NCBI RefSeq assembly: GCF_024497955.1
Contig: NZ_JANHKP010000018.1
Coordinates: 82,149 to 146,148 of the forward strand
Length of the DNA stretch: 64,000 bases
Reading direction: 5' to 3'
Origin: Streptomyces sp. C10-9-1
GTDB lineage: Bacteria > Actinomycetota > Actinomycetes > Streptomycetales > Streptomycetaceae
Each line of letters begins with the position of its first letter. Positions within the stretch are counted from its first letter, which is position 1. Below, in pieces: positions 49,499 through 58,222 of the stretch. Made by a program: the position numbers and the translations under genes. Under the pieces are notes generated by a model. That model saw only the letters and a program-made list of their open reading frames with translations. It did no database searches and was not told where the DNA came from.

Positions 49499-51835
49499 AT
49501 GCACCCTCCTCATGACGGCTTCGTCCGGGTCCGCGGCGCGCGGGAGCACAACCTGCGCGGCGTCGATGTGGACATCCCCCGCAACGCCCTGGTCGCCTTC
49601 ACCGGGGTCTCCGGGTCCGGCAAGTCGTCCCTGGCCTTCGGGACGCTCTACGCGGAGGCCCAGCGGCGGTACCTCGAGTCGGTCGCGCCCTACGCCCGCC
49701 GCCTGATCCACCAGGTGGGCGCCCCCGCGGTCGGCGAGGTCTCGGGGATGCCGCCCGCGGTCTCCCTGGAGCAGCGGCGCTCCTCCCCCACCTCCCGGTC
49801 CTCGGTCGGCACGGTCACCACCCTGTCCAACTCGCTGCGGATGCTGTACTCACGGGCCGGCGACTACCCGCCGGGCGCCCCGCGTCTGGACTCCGACGCC
49901 TTCTCCCCGAACACGGCGGCGGGCGCCTGTCCCTCGTGCCAGGGGATCGGCAGGGTGCACGGGACCACGGAGGAGCTGCTGGTCCCCGACCCCTCGCTGT
50001 CGATCCGCGAGGGGGCGATCGCGGCCTGGCCCGGGGCCTGGCAGGGCAAGAACCTCCGGGACGTGCTCGACGCCCTCGGCCACGACGTGGACCGGCCCTG
50101 GCGCGAGCTGCCCGCCGCGGAGCGGGAGTGGATCCTGTTCACGGACGAGCAGCCGGTGGTGACCGTCCACCCGGTCCGGGACGCCGGGCGGATCCAGCGC
50201 CCCTACCAGGGCACGTACACCAGCGCCCGCCGCCATGTGCTGCGCACCTTCGCCGAGTCCGGGAGCAGCACGCTGCGGGCGCGGGCCGAGGGCTTCCTGA
50301 CCAGCGGCCCCTGCCCCGCCTGCGCGGGGGCGCGGCTGCGGCCGGAGGCGCTGGCGGTGACCTTCCGCGGCCTCACCGTCGCCGAGGCCGCGGCGCTCCC
50401 GCTCACCGAACTCGCCGGGGTCCTGGCGGCGGGGCAGGCCGGCGGGACGGCGCGGCTGCTCACCGACGACCTGCTCGCCCGGGTCGCCACCGTCACCGAA
50501 CTGGGGCTCGGCTACCTGAGCCTGGACCGGCCCGCGCCCACACTCTCCAGCGGCGAGCTCCAGCGGCTGCGGCTGGCGACGCAGCTGCGCGCGGGCCTGT
50601 TCGGGGTCGTCTACGTCCTGGACGAGCCCTCGGCCGGGCTGCACCCGGCGGACACCGATGCCCTGCTGGTGGTGCTGGAGCGCCTGAAGGCCGAGGGCAA
50701 CAGCGTGTTCGTGGTCGAGCACCACCTGGAGGTCGTGCGCCGGGCCGACTGGCTGGTGGACGTGGGGCCCGGCGCGGGCGAGCACGGCGGCCGCGTCCTG
50801 CACAGCGGGCCGGTGGCAGAGCTCGCCGGGGTGCAGGGCTCGCAGACCCGCCGCTTCCTGTTCGGGGCGCCGCCCCGGCGGGCGCACGCGCCCCGGGTGC
50901 CCTCGGGGCAGCTGCGGCTCGGACCGGTGACCCGGCACAACCTGCGCGGTCTGCGGACCCGGCTGCCGCTGGGGGTGCTGACGGCCGTCACCGGGGTGTC
51001 GGGCTCGGGGAAGTCCACGCTGGTGGGCGCGATCACTGCCGGACTGCCGGGTGTGGAGCGCCTGGTGACGGTGGACCAGAGGCCGATCGGGCGCACCCCG
51101 CGGTCCAACCTGGCGACCTACACCGGGCTGTTCGACACCGTCCGGAAGCTGTTCGCCGCCACTCCGGAGGCGCGGCGCCGGGGCTGGAAGGCCGGGCGCT
51201 TCTCCTTCAACGTGGCGGGCGGGCGCTGCGAGACCTGCCAGGGGGAGGGCTTCGTCGCGGTGGAGCTGCTGTTCCTGCCCACGACGTACGCGCCCTGCCC
51301 GGACTGCGGCGGTGCACGCTACGCGCAGGAGACGCTGGCGGTGCGCCTGCGGGGGAGGAACGTGGCCGAGGTGCTGGACCTGACGGTGGAGGAGGCGTCG
51401 GGGTTCCTCGGGGACGTCCCGGCGGCGGCGCGCAGCCTCGGCGCCCTGCTGGACGTCGGGCTCGGGTACCTGCGGCTCGGGCAGCCGGCCACCGAGCTCT
51501 CCGGCGGGGAGGCGCAGCGCATCAAGCTGGCGGGCGAGCTCCAGCGGGGGCGGCGGGGGCACACCGTGTACGTGCTGGACGAGCCGACGACGGGGCTGCA
51601 CCCGGCCGACGTGGAGGTGCTGATGCTCCGGCTGCACGGGCTGGTGGACGACGGGCACACGGTGGTGGTCGTGGAGCACGACATGGACGTGGTGGCCGCG
51701 GCGGACTGGGTGGTCGATCTCGGCCCGGGGGGCGGTGACGAGGGCGGCCGGGTGGTGGCCGCAGGTACTCCGGCCGAGGTGGCGGCCGCGGCGGGCAGTG
51801 CCACGGCCCCCTACCTGGCGCGCGCCCTTCGCTGA
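49499..51835 (+). CDS. UvrA-like excinuclease ATPase (UvrA2 class)
   Basis: A 778-residue tandem ABC-ATPase. First Walker A FTGVSGSGKSSLAFGTLYAE near residue 40, second VTGVSGSGKSTLVGAI near 500, signatures LSSGELQRLRLA and LSGGEAQRIKLAGEL, Walker B segments YVLDEPSAGLHP and YVLDEPTTGLHP. Zinc modules are present as CPSCQG, CPACAGARL, CETCQGEG and CPDCGGARY. It is ~160 residues shorter than canonical UvrA, and the UvrB-interacting region is reduced, which is the pattern of UvrA2 proteins linked to DNA-damage tolerance or drug resistance. TAGAAT (49485-49490) 8 nt before ATG suggests a leaderless mRNA. Confidence 0.88.
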   Translation: MHPPHDGFVRVRGAREHNLRGVDVDIPRNALVAFTGVSGSGKSSLAFGTLYAEAQRRYLESVAPYARRLIHQVGAPAVGEVSGMPPAVSLEQRRSSPTSRSSVGTVTTLSNSLRMLYSRAGDYPPGAPRLDSDAFSPNTAAGACPSCQGIGRVHGTTEELLVPDPSLSIREGAIAAWPGAWQGKNLRDVLDALGHDVDRPWRELPAAEREWILFTDEQPVVTVHPVRDAGRIQRPYQGTYTSARRHVLRTFAESGSSTLRARAEGFLTSGPCPACAGARLRPEALAVTFRGLTVAEAAALPLTELAGVLAAGQAGGTARLLTDDLLARVATVTELGLGYLSLDRPAPTLSSGELQRLRLATQLRAGLFGVVYVLDEPSAGLHPADTDALLVVLERLKAEGNSVFVVEHHLEVVRRADWLVDVGPGAGEHGGRVLHSGPVAELAGVQGSQTRRFLFGAPPRRAHAPRVPSGQLRLGPVTRHNLRGLRTRLPLGVLTAVTGVSGSGKSTLVGAITAGLPGVERLVTVDQRPIGRTPRSNLATYTGLFDTVRKLFAATPEARRRGWKAGRFSFNVAGGRCETCQGEGFVAVELLFLPTTYAPCPDCGGARYAQETLAVRLRGRNVAEVLDLTVEEASGFLGDVPAAARSLGALLDVGLGYLRLGQPATELSGGEAQRIKLAGELQRGRRGHTVYVLDEPTTGLHPADVEVLMLRLHGLVDDGHTVVVVEHDMDVVAAADWVVDLGPGGGDEGGRVVAAGTPAEVAAAAGSATAPYLARALR

Positions 51836-51889
51836 GCACCGGGTGGCGGGATCGGGAGGGGGCCCGGTCCCGCCACCGGGTCGGTGCTC
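51834..51889. terminator. Bidirectional terminator between UvrA2-like and GAPDH genes
   Basis: GAGCACCG (51834-51841) pairs with CGGTGCTC (51882-51889), and GGTGGCGGGA inside pairs with TCCCGCCACC, with a GGGT bulge between the two stems. It starts within the stop codon region of the rightward gene and lies 11 nt past the leftward gene's stop. Confidence 0.7.
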
Positions 51890-51899
51890 CGCGACCGGG

Positions 51900-52904
51900 T
51901 CAGGCGCCCAGCAGCCGGACGGCGTCCACGAGCCGGTGCGAGAAGCCGGACTCGTTGTCGTACCAGCCGAGGACCTTCACCTGGCGCCCGCCCGCGGCCA
52001 CCGTCGTCAGCGGGGCGTCGAAGACGCAGGAGGCCGGGTCCCCCACGATGTCCGTGGAGACGAGCGGGGCGTCGGAGTAGCGCAGGACGCCGCGCAGCGG
52101 TCCGGCCGCGGCCTCGGCGAAGGCCTCGTTGACCTCCTCGGCGGCGACCGGCCGGGAGAGGTACGCGGTGAGGTCCGTCATCGAGCCGACCGGAACCGGC
52201 ACGCGCAGGGACAGCCCGGCGAGCCGCCCGTCGAGCCCGGGCAGCACCTTGCCGATCGCGGTGGCCGCACCGGTGGAGGTGGGGACGATGTTGAGTGCGG
52301 CGGAGCGGGCCCGGCGGGCGTCGCGGTGCGGGCCGTCCTGGAGGTTCTGGTCCTGGGTGTAGGCGTGCACCGTGGTCATCAGTCCGTGCTCCAGGCCGAA
52401 GCGCGTCTGGAGCACCTGGGCCAGCGGGGCCAGGCAGTTGGTGGTGCACGAGGCGTTGGAGACGACGTGGTGGGCCCCGGCGTCGTAGCGGTCGTGGTTG
52501 ATGCCGTAGGCGAGGGTGAAGTCCTCGTGGGTGGCGGGGGCCGAGATGAGCACCTTGCGGGCTCCGGCGTCGAGGTGCGCGGACGCCTTCCGGGCGTCGG
52601 TGAACGCCCCGGAGGACTCCACGACCACGTCGACGCCGAGGTCCGCCCACGGCAGCCGGCCCGGGTCACGCTCGCGGCGGACGCCGATCGTCCGGCCGTC
52701 GACCAGGATGCCGTCGTCCCCGGCCGCCACCTCCGCGGGCAGCCTGCCCATGGTGCTGTCGTAGGCGAGCAGATGGGCCAGCGTCCCGGGGTCGCCGAGG
52801 TCGTTCACCGCCACGACGTCGACGTCCGCCTTCTCGGTGAGCACCGCGCGCAGGAACCCTCGCCCGATACGGCCGAACCCGTTGATGGCGACCTTGACCG
52901 TCAT
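51900..52904 (-). CDS. gap: Glyceraldehyde-3-phosphate dehydrogenase
   Basis: A 334-residue NAD-dependent glycolytic enzyme. NAD-binding INGFGRIGRGFLRA, catalytic Cys in SNASCTTNCLAP, the T-S-T-G-A-A phosphate-binding loop (IVPTSTGAATAIG), and WYDNESGFSHRLVD near the C terminus are all present. Start ATG at 52904. No other glycolytic genes are adjacent. It is likely an accessory paralogue, since the central gap gene usually sits in the gap-pgk-tpi operon. Confidence 0.93.
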   Translation of the reverse strand: MTVKVAINGFGRIGRGFLRAVLTEKADVDVVAVNDLGDPGTLAHLLAYDSTMGRLPAEVAAGDDGILVDGRTIGVRRERDPGRLPWADLGVDVVVESSGAFTDARKASAHLDAGARKVLISAPATHEDFTLAYGINHDRYDAGAHHVVSNASCTTNCLAPLAQVLQTRFGLEHGLMTTVHAYTQDQNLQDGPHRDARRARSAALNIVPTSTGAATAIGKVLPGLDGRLAGLSLRVPVPVGSMTDLTAYLSRPVAAEEVNEAFAEAAAGPLRGVLRYSDAPLVSTDIVGDPASCVFDAPLTTVAAGGRQVKVLGWYDNESGFSHRLVDAVRLLGA

Positions 52905-53185
52905 GCCTCTCCCCTTTGCTCTGCGCACCTCTCGGCGGGTGCGCGGTCCGCCGGGCGCGTGCCGCCCGGCCGTCCGCGGGCCCTGGCCGGGCGGGGCGCC
53001 ATCGGCCCGCCCCCGGTGCTCCGCGGGTCCGCCCCCGGCATCGCGCTCACCGTCCCGGGCGGTTGACAAGGACCGTAGTCACGATCAGGGAAACCCGTCA
53101 ATGCGGTTACTTCGGCAGCGCAGAAAACCGGCCTGGCCGGTTAGTTTTGCGGACATGGGGCGGTCAGGGCGGCTACCCTGTGCGG

Positions 53186-53722
53186 ATGACGTTCGTCTTC
53201 GTCAGCGGCAGTGCCGCCCTGGACTTCGTCGGCACCGTGCGGAGCCGGCGCGACTGCCCCCTCGACCAGTTGGGCACCTGCGGGGACCTCGCCGCGTGGG
53301 CGGCGGCCTCCGGGCTGCTGGGCACCCCGCCCGCGGTGGCCGACGCCGATCTGCGGGCGGCGGTTCAGCTGCGCGAGGCGGTCTACCGGCTGGTGCTCGC
53401 CCGGAACGCGGGCGCCGCCCTCGCGGCCGGGGACCGCGCGGTGGTCAACCGGGCGGCCGCCCGCACGCCCGTGCGGCCGGAGCTGGGGGACGGCGGGGCG
53501 GTCCTCCGGCACGGCACGGTCGCGGCGGTCCTGTCGTCCGTGGCCCGGGATGCCGTGGACCTGCTCGCCGAGGAACCCTCCAGGGTCAAGGAGTGCGCGG
53601 CCCCGCGCTGCACCCGGCTGTACGTGGACCGCTCGCACCGCGGCTCGCGCCGCTGGTGCGACATGGGGCGCTGCGGCAACCGGGCCAAGGCGGCGGCCCA
53701 CCGCTCGCGCCGTCGGGCCTGA
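53186..53722 (+). CDS. CGNR zinc-finger transcriptional regulator
   Basis: A 178-residue protein of the ABATE/CGNR family. N-terminal ~120 residues are the stress-linked ligand domain (ALDFVGTVRSRRDC, LREAVYRLVLARNAG). The C terminus is the zinc-binding CGNR motif: KECAAPRCTRLYVDRSHRGSRRW with CDMGRCGNRAKAAAHR. TACCCT (53174-53179) lies 6 nt before the ATG, so translation is probably leaderless. Divergent from the GAPDH gene and convergent with sdhB. Confidence 0.87.
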   Translation: MTFVFVSGSAALDFVGTVRSRRDCPLDQLGTCGDLAAWAAASGLLGTPPAVADADLRAAVQLREAVYRLVLARNAGAALAAGDRAVVNRAAARTPVRPELGDGGAVLRHGTVAAVLSSVARDAVDLLAEEPSRVKECAAPRCTRLYVDRSHRGSRRWCDMGRCGNRAKAAAHRSRRRA

Positions 53723-53741
53723 GGGCGCGAGCGGCGGGCCG

Positions 53742-54488
53742 TCAGCCCGCGGTGCGCCGTGCGGCGCGCAGCCACTCCCGGTTCATCGCGGCGATCGACG
53801 GCAGCGGGATGCCCTTGGGGCAGGCGGTCGCGCACTCCCCCGCGAGGGTGCATCCGCCGAAGCCCTCCTCGTCCATGGCGGCCACCATGCCGAGGACCCG
53901 CGTCTCGCGTTCGGGGGCACCCTGCGGCAGCACGTTCAGGTGGTTGACCTTGGCGGAGGTGAAGAGCATCGCGGAGCCGTTGGGGCAGGCTGCCACGCAG
54001 GCCCCGCAGCCGATGCACTCGGCATGCTCGAAGGCCCGGTCGGCGTCCGGTTTCGCGACGGGGGTCGCGTGCGCCTCGGGCGCGGAACCGGTGGGCACGC
54101 TGATGTACCCGCCCGCCTGGATGATCCGGTCGAGCGCGGACCGGTCGACGACCAGGTCCCGGACCACGGGGAACGCGGCCGCCCGCCACGGCTCGACGTC
54201 GATGGTGTCTCCGTCGCGGAAGGAGCGCAGGTGCAGCTGGCAGGCGGTGGTGCGCTCCGGTCCGTGCGGCTCGCCGTTGATCACCATCGAGCAGGCTCCG
54301 CAGATGCCCTCGCGGCAGTCGTGGTCGAAGGCGACGGGGTCCTCGCCGCGCAGCAGCAGGTCCTCGTTGAGCGTGTCGAGCAGTTCCAGGAACGACATGT
54401 CCGGCAAGGCGCCGTCGACGGTGTAGGTGGCCATGGCGCCCTCGGCGCCCGCGTCGCGCTGGCGCCAGACGCGCAGGGTGAGCCTCAT
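53742..54488 (-). CDS. sdhB: Succinate dehydrogenase/fumarate reductase iron-sulfur subunit
   Basis: A 248-residue subunit. The [2Fe-2S] site is in DCREGICGACSM and the following TTACQLH. The [4Fe-4S] and [3Fe-4S] sites are in CIGCGACVAACPNG and CTLAGECATACPKGI. It passes electrons from SdhA to the membrane quinone site. ATGA overlap with the upstream sdhA gene. Last gene of sdhCAB. Confidence 0.92.
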   Translation of the reverse strand: MRLTLRVWRQRDAGAEGAMATYTVDGALPDMSFLELLDTLNEDLLLRGEDPVAFDHDCREGICGACSMVINGEPHGPERTTACQLHLRSFRDGDTIDVEPWRAAAFPVVRDLVVDRSALDRIIQAGGYISVPTGSAPEAHATPVAKPDADRAFEHAECIGCGACVAACPNGSAMLFTSAKVNHLNVLPQGAPERETRVLGMVAAMDEEGFGGCTLAGECATACPKGIPLPSIAAMNREWLRAARRTAG

Positions 54489-56458
54489 GCGTAGCTCCGC
54501 TGGGTGGGGTGGACGTTCTCGAAGACCAGGTGTTCCTTGTGCAGGACGGGGGGAAGGCCGGTGCCCGTGAACTCCCAGGCGGCGGCGTAGGAGAAGTCCC
54601 CGTCCCGGCGGGCGGCCTCGCCGTCGGCGGTCTGGGACTCCTCGCGGAAGTGGCCGCCGCAGGACTCCTCGCGGTGGAGCGCGTCCAGGCACATCAGCTC
54701 GGCGAGCTCCAGGTAGTCGGCCACCCGGTTGGCCTTCTCCAGCGACTGGTTGAACTCCTCCCCGGTGCCGGGGACCCTGACGCGCCGCCAGAACTCCTCG
54801 CGCACGGCGGGGATGCGGCGCAGCGCCTCGCGCAGGCCGGCCGCGGAGCGGGCCATGCCGCAGTGCTCCCACATCACCTCCCCGAGTTCGCGGTGGAAGG
54901 AGTCGGGGGTGCGGTCGCCGCCGATCGAGAGGAGCAGGTGCAGCCGGTCCCGCGTCTCGGCGAGCGCACCGGCCACCGCCGGGTGGTCCGCGTCGAGCCC
55001 GGCGGCCCGCGGGGAGCGGGCGAGGTAGTCGTTGAGGGCCGGGGGCAGCACGAAGTACCCGTCGGCGAGGCCCTGCATCAGGGCGGAGGCACCGAGCCGG
55101 TTGGCCCCGTGGTCCGAGAAGTTGGCCTCCCCGAGGGCGAAGAGCCCGGGCACGGTGGTCTGGAGGTCGTAGTCGACCCAGAGGCCGCCCATGGTGTAGT
55201 GCACCGCCGGATAGATCCGCATGGGGACCTCGTAGGGGTCCTCCGCGGTGATCCGCTGGTACATCTCGAACAGGTTGCCGTACTTCTCGGCGACCCGGTC
55301 GCGCCCCATCCGGGCGAGGGCGTCGGCGAAGTCGAGGTACACGCCCTGCCCGCCGGGCCCCACGCCGCGCCCCTCGTCGCACACCCGCTTCGCCGCGCGG
55401 GAGGCGATGTCGCGGGGCACCAGGTTGCCGAACGCGGGGTAGAGGCGCTCCAGGTAGTAGTCGCGGTCCTGCTCGGGGATCTCGCGCGGCGGACGGCCGT
55501 CCCCGGGGCCGCGGGGGACCCAGATCCGGCCGTCGTTGCGCAGGGACTCGCTCATCAGCGTGAGCTTGGACTGGTGGTCGCCGCTGCGGGGGATGCAGGT
55601 CGGGTGGATCTGGGTGAAGCAGGGGTTGGCGAAGTAGGCGCCGCGCCGGTGGGCCCGCCAGACGGCGGTGGCGTTGGAGTTCACGGCGTTGGTCGACAGG
55701 CGGAAGACGTTGCCGTAGCCGCCGGTGGCGAGGACCACCGCGTCGGCGAGGTGGGTGCTGATCCTCCCGGTGACGAGGTCCCGGGCGACGATGCCCCGGG
55801 CCCTGCCGTCGGCCACGATCAAATCGAGCATCTCCGTGCGCGGGTACATCTCGACGGCGCCCGCGGCGATGCCCCGGGACAGGGCCTGGTAGGCGCCGAG
55901 GAGCAGCTGCTGCCCGGTCTGGCCGCGGGCGTAGAAGGTGCGCGAGACCTGCACTCCGCCGAAGGAGCGGGTGTCGAGCAGGCCCCCGTACTCGCGGGCG
56001 AAGGGCACGCCCTGGGCCACGCACTGGTCGATGATCTCCACGGAGATCTCCGCGAGGCGGTGGACGTTGGACTCCCGGGCGCGGAAGTCGCCGCCCTTGA
56101 CGGTGTCGTGGAACAGCCGGCGGACGGAGTCGCCGTCGTTGCGGTAGTTCTTGGCCGCGTTGATGCCTCCCTGGGCGGCGATGGAGTGGGCCCGGCGGGG
56201 CGAGTCCTGGTAGCAGAACTGCACGACCCGGTAGCCCTGTTCGGCCAGGGTGGCCCCCGCGGAGGCGCCCGCGAGGCCGGTGCCCACGACGATCACGGTG
56301 TGGCCGCGGCGGTTGGCGGGGTTCACCAGCCGGGCCTCGAAGCGCCGGCGCGCCCAGCGCTCGGCGATCGGTCCGCCGGGGGCCTTGGTGTCGGCGAGGG
56401 GTTCGCCGGTCGTGAAGTCGCGGTAGTCGGGGTGTCCACGGTGGTCGGGGTCGGTCAT
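54485..56458 (-). CDS. sdhA: Succinate dehydrogenase/fumarate reductase flavoprotein subunit
   Basis: A 657-residue flavoprotein that oxidises succinate to fumarate. VIVVGTGLAGASAGATLAE is the FAD-binding start, HSIAAQGGINAAKNYR holds the His that binds FAD covalently, and active-site elements include HPTCIPRSGDHQSKL, VHYTMGGLWVDYD and GEANFSDHGANRLGASALMQ. Coupled to sdhB by a 4-nt overlap and placed 1 nt after sdhC. The family is the Bacillus/actinobacterial menaquinone-linked type. Confidence 0.93.
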   Translation of the reverse strand: MTDPDHRGHPDYRDFTTGEPLADTKAPGGPIAERWARRRFEARLVNPANRRGHTVIVVGTGLAGASAGATLAEQGYRVVQFCYQDSPRRAHSIAAQGGINAAKNYRNDGDSVRRLFHDTVKGGDFRARESNVHRLAEISVEIIDQCVAQGVPFAREYGGLLDTRSFGGVQVSRTFYARGQTGQQLLLGAYQALSRGIAAGAVEMYPRTEMLDLIVADGRARGIVARDLVTGRISTHLADAVVLATGGYGNVFRLSTNAVNSNATAVWRAHRRGAYFANPCFTQIHPTCIPRSGDHQSKLTLMSESLRNDGRIWVPRGPGDGRPPREIPEQDRDYYLERLYPAFGNLVPRDIASRAAKRVCDEGRGVGPGGQGVYLDFADALARMGRDRVAEKYGNLFEMYQRITAEDPYEVPMRIYPAVHYTMGGLWVDYDLQTTVPGLFALGEANFSDHGANRLGASALMQGLADGYFVLPPALNDYLARSPRAAGLDADHPAVAGALAETRDRLHLLLSIGGDRTPDSFHRELGEVMWEHCGMARSAAGLREALRRIPAVREEFWRRVRVPGTGEEFNQSLEKANRVADYLELAELMCLDALHREESCGGHFREESQTADGEAARRDGDFSYAAAWEFTGTGLPPVLHKEHLVFENVHPTQRSYA

Positions 56459-56459
56459 C

Positions 56460-57167
56460 TCAGCTCACCACTCCGGTCATGACGGCGACGGGCACGGAGA
56501 CGAAGCCCGCCGTGAGGACGAGTGCCGTCGCGTCGGCGGCGGCCCGCAGGGCGCGGTCGCGGGCGGGGCTTCCCGCGCCGAGGGTCTGCGCCGCGCTCCA
56601 CAGGCCGTGGCGGACGTGGAGTCCGACGGCGCCCATGGCCAGCAGGTACACGGCGTTGCCGTACCAGGTCGAGAAGGTGTCGACGACGTTCTGGTAGGGC
56701 CGTCCCTGCTCGAAGCCGCCCGGGTGGGCGGTTCCCGTGGTGAGGTCGAGGATGTGCCACACGAGGAAGAGCAGGAGGATCACGCCGCCCCAGCGCATGG
56801 TGCGGGTGGCGTAGCCCGTCCGGGCCCGCCGGTGGACGTAGCCGGTGGGCCGGGCCCGGGCGGCGCGCCGGCTGAGCTGGTAGGCGCTCACGCCGTGCGC
56901 GGCCACCGCCGCCAGCAGCACCAGGCGCAGGGCCCACAGGGCCCAGCCGTGGTGCAGGACGGGGGCGCCCACGGTGCGCAGCCAGTGGCCGTAGGCGTTG
57001 AACTCCTCGGAACCGAAGAAGACCTTGAGGTTGCCCGCCACATGGGCCACCAGGAAGCCGAGCATGACCAGGCCGCTGACGGCCATCACCGTCTTCTTGC
57101 CGATCGTCGAACGCCATGCCGCACGCAGCGCGGACGGCGGGCGCCCCGCCTTCGTCACCAGAGCCAT
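56460..57167 (-). CDS. sdhC: Succinate dehydrogenase cytochrome b subunit (b558 type)
   Basis: A 235-residue membrane anchor with five hydrophobic segments, starting VMAVSGLVMLGFLVAHVAGNL. His residues in HVAGNL, LHHGWALW, VAAHGVSA, WHILDL and GLHVRHGLW provide candidates for two b-type haems, as in the single-subunit anchors of menaquinone-reducing SDH. The ATG at 57167 is favoured because TAGCGT lies 7 nt upstream (leaderless). The upstream GTG at 57173 is less likely. It is the first gene of sdhCAB and divergent from a LysR regulator. Confidence 0.9.
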   Translation of the reverse strand: MALVTKAGRPPSALRAAWRSTIGKKTVMAVSGLVMLGFLVAHVAGNLKVFFGSEEFNAYGHWLRTVGAPVLHHGWALWALRLVLLAAVAAHGVSAYQLSRRAARARPTGYVHRRARTGYATRTMRWGGVILLLFLVWHILDLTTGTAHPGGFEQGRPYQNVVDTFSTWYGNAVYLLAMGAVGLHVRHGLWSAAQTLGAGSPARDRALRAAADATALVLTAGFVSVPVAVMTGVVS

Positions 57168-57225
57168 GCCCACGACGCTAGGGGCGCTCCCCGCAAGAGG
57201 TCCAAGACATGATCCGGCTGGTCTG

Positions 57226-57242
57226 CATAGGCCACACCTATG
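57226..57242. promoter_or_regulatory. LysR-type operator between sdhCAB and its divergent regulator
   Basis: CATAGGCCACACCTATG is a perfect 6-bp inverted repeat with a 5-nt centre and contains the T-N11-A LysR box. It lies 9 nt upstream of the LysR gene's own -10 (TAGGCT, 57251-57256) and about 46 nt upstream of the sdhC -10, the usual position for repression of the regulator and activation of the divergent operon. Confidence 0.75.
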
Positions 57243-57262
57243 AAAGGCCCTAGGCTGGGGAG

Positions 57263-58144
57263 ATGCAGCTCCAGCAGCTCCGCTACTTCGCGGCCGTCGC
57301 CGAGACGCTCCACTTCACCCGCGCCGCCGAGCAGGTCCACGTCTCCCAGCCGTCGCTGTCCCAGCAGATCCGGGCCCTGGAGCAGGAGCTCGGGGCCGAT
57401 CTCTTCCGCCGGGCGCGCGGCAACATCGCCCTGACCGACGCGGGAGAGGCCCTGCTGCCGCTCGCCCGGCGGATCCTCGCGGACACCGAGACGGCCCGGC
57501 GCGAGGTACAGGAGGTGGCTCAGCTGCGGCGGGGCAGGGTCCGGCTCGGGGCGACGCCCAGTGTGTGCACCGGGCTGCTGCCGGGGGTGCTGCGCGCCTT
57601 CCACGACCGCCACCCGGGGATCGAGCTGCTGATCGAGGAGTCCGGCTCGCACGACCTGGTGCGGGCCCTGGCCCGGGGGGCACTGGACCTGGCCCTCGTG
57701 GTCCTGCCGCTGCCCTCGTCCTCACCGGCGCTCACCGCGGTGGAGTTGCTTCGGGAGGACCTGGTGGTGGTGTCCTCCCCGCTGGCGCCCGCGCCGTCCG
57801 GGCCGCTGCGGATCCGGGACCTGTCGGGCGAGCCGATGGTGATGTTCCGGCACGGCTACGACCTGCGGGAGCTGACGGTCGCCGCCTGCCGTGCGGAGGG
57901 ATTCGAGCCCTCGTTCACCGTGGAGGGCGGCGAGATGGACGCGGTGCTCGGCTTCGTGCGCGCGGGCCTGGGCGTGGCGGTGGTGCCCGCCATGGCCGCC
58001 GGGGGCGCGGGCGGGGACCTGCGGGCGACGCCTCTGGCGGGGGCGGGGCTGCACCGGACGATCGGGCTGGCGCACCGCAGCGACGTCGCCCCGCCCCGCG
58101 CGGCCCGCGAACTCCGGCGGATGCTGCTGGAGTCGCGCGGCTGA
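57263..58144 (+). CDS. LysR-family transcriptional regulator of the sdh operon
   Basis: A 293-residue regulator. N-terminal helix-turn-helix (LRYFAAVAETLHFTRAAEQ, VSQPSLSQQIRALEQELG). The C-terminal LysR substrate-binding domain follows (VRLGATPSVCTGLLPGVLRAF ... GLGVAVVPAMAA). TAGGCT stands 6 nt before the ATG, with GGGGAG between them, so it could be leaderless or led. Its place opposite sdhCAB with a LysR box between them makes it the likely regulator of succinate dehydrogenase. The co-inducer is unknown. Confidence 0.88.
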   Translation: MQLQQLRYFAAVAETLHFTRAAEQVHVSQPSLSQQIRALEQELGADLFRRARGNIALTDAGEALLPLARRILADTETARREVQEVAQLRRGRVRLGATPSVCTGLLPGVLRAFHDRHPGIELLIEESGSHDLVRALARGALDLALVVLPLPSSSPALTAVELLREDLVVVSSPLAPAPSGPLRIRDLSGEPMVMFRHGYDLRELTVAACRAEGFEPSFTVEGGEMDAVLGFVRAGLGVAVVPAMAAGGAGGDLRATPLAGAGLHRTIGLAHRSDVAPPRAARELRRMLLESRG

Positions 58145-58157
58145 CACGGCACCGGGT

Positions 58158-58187
58158 CCGGGTGCGGGGAGGCACCCCCGCACCCGG
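58158..58187 (+). terminator. Terminator after LysR gene
   Basis: CCGGGTGCGGGG (58158-58169) pairs perfectly over 12 bp with 58176-58187, 14 nt after the stop codon. Confidence 0.75.
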
Positions 58188-58222
58188 CCTGGCCCCGTGC
58201 CCGCGGGGCACGTCCTGCCGGC

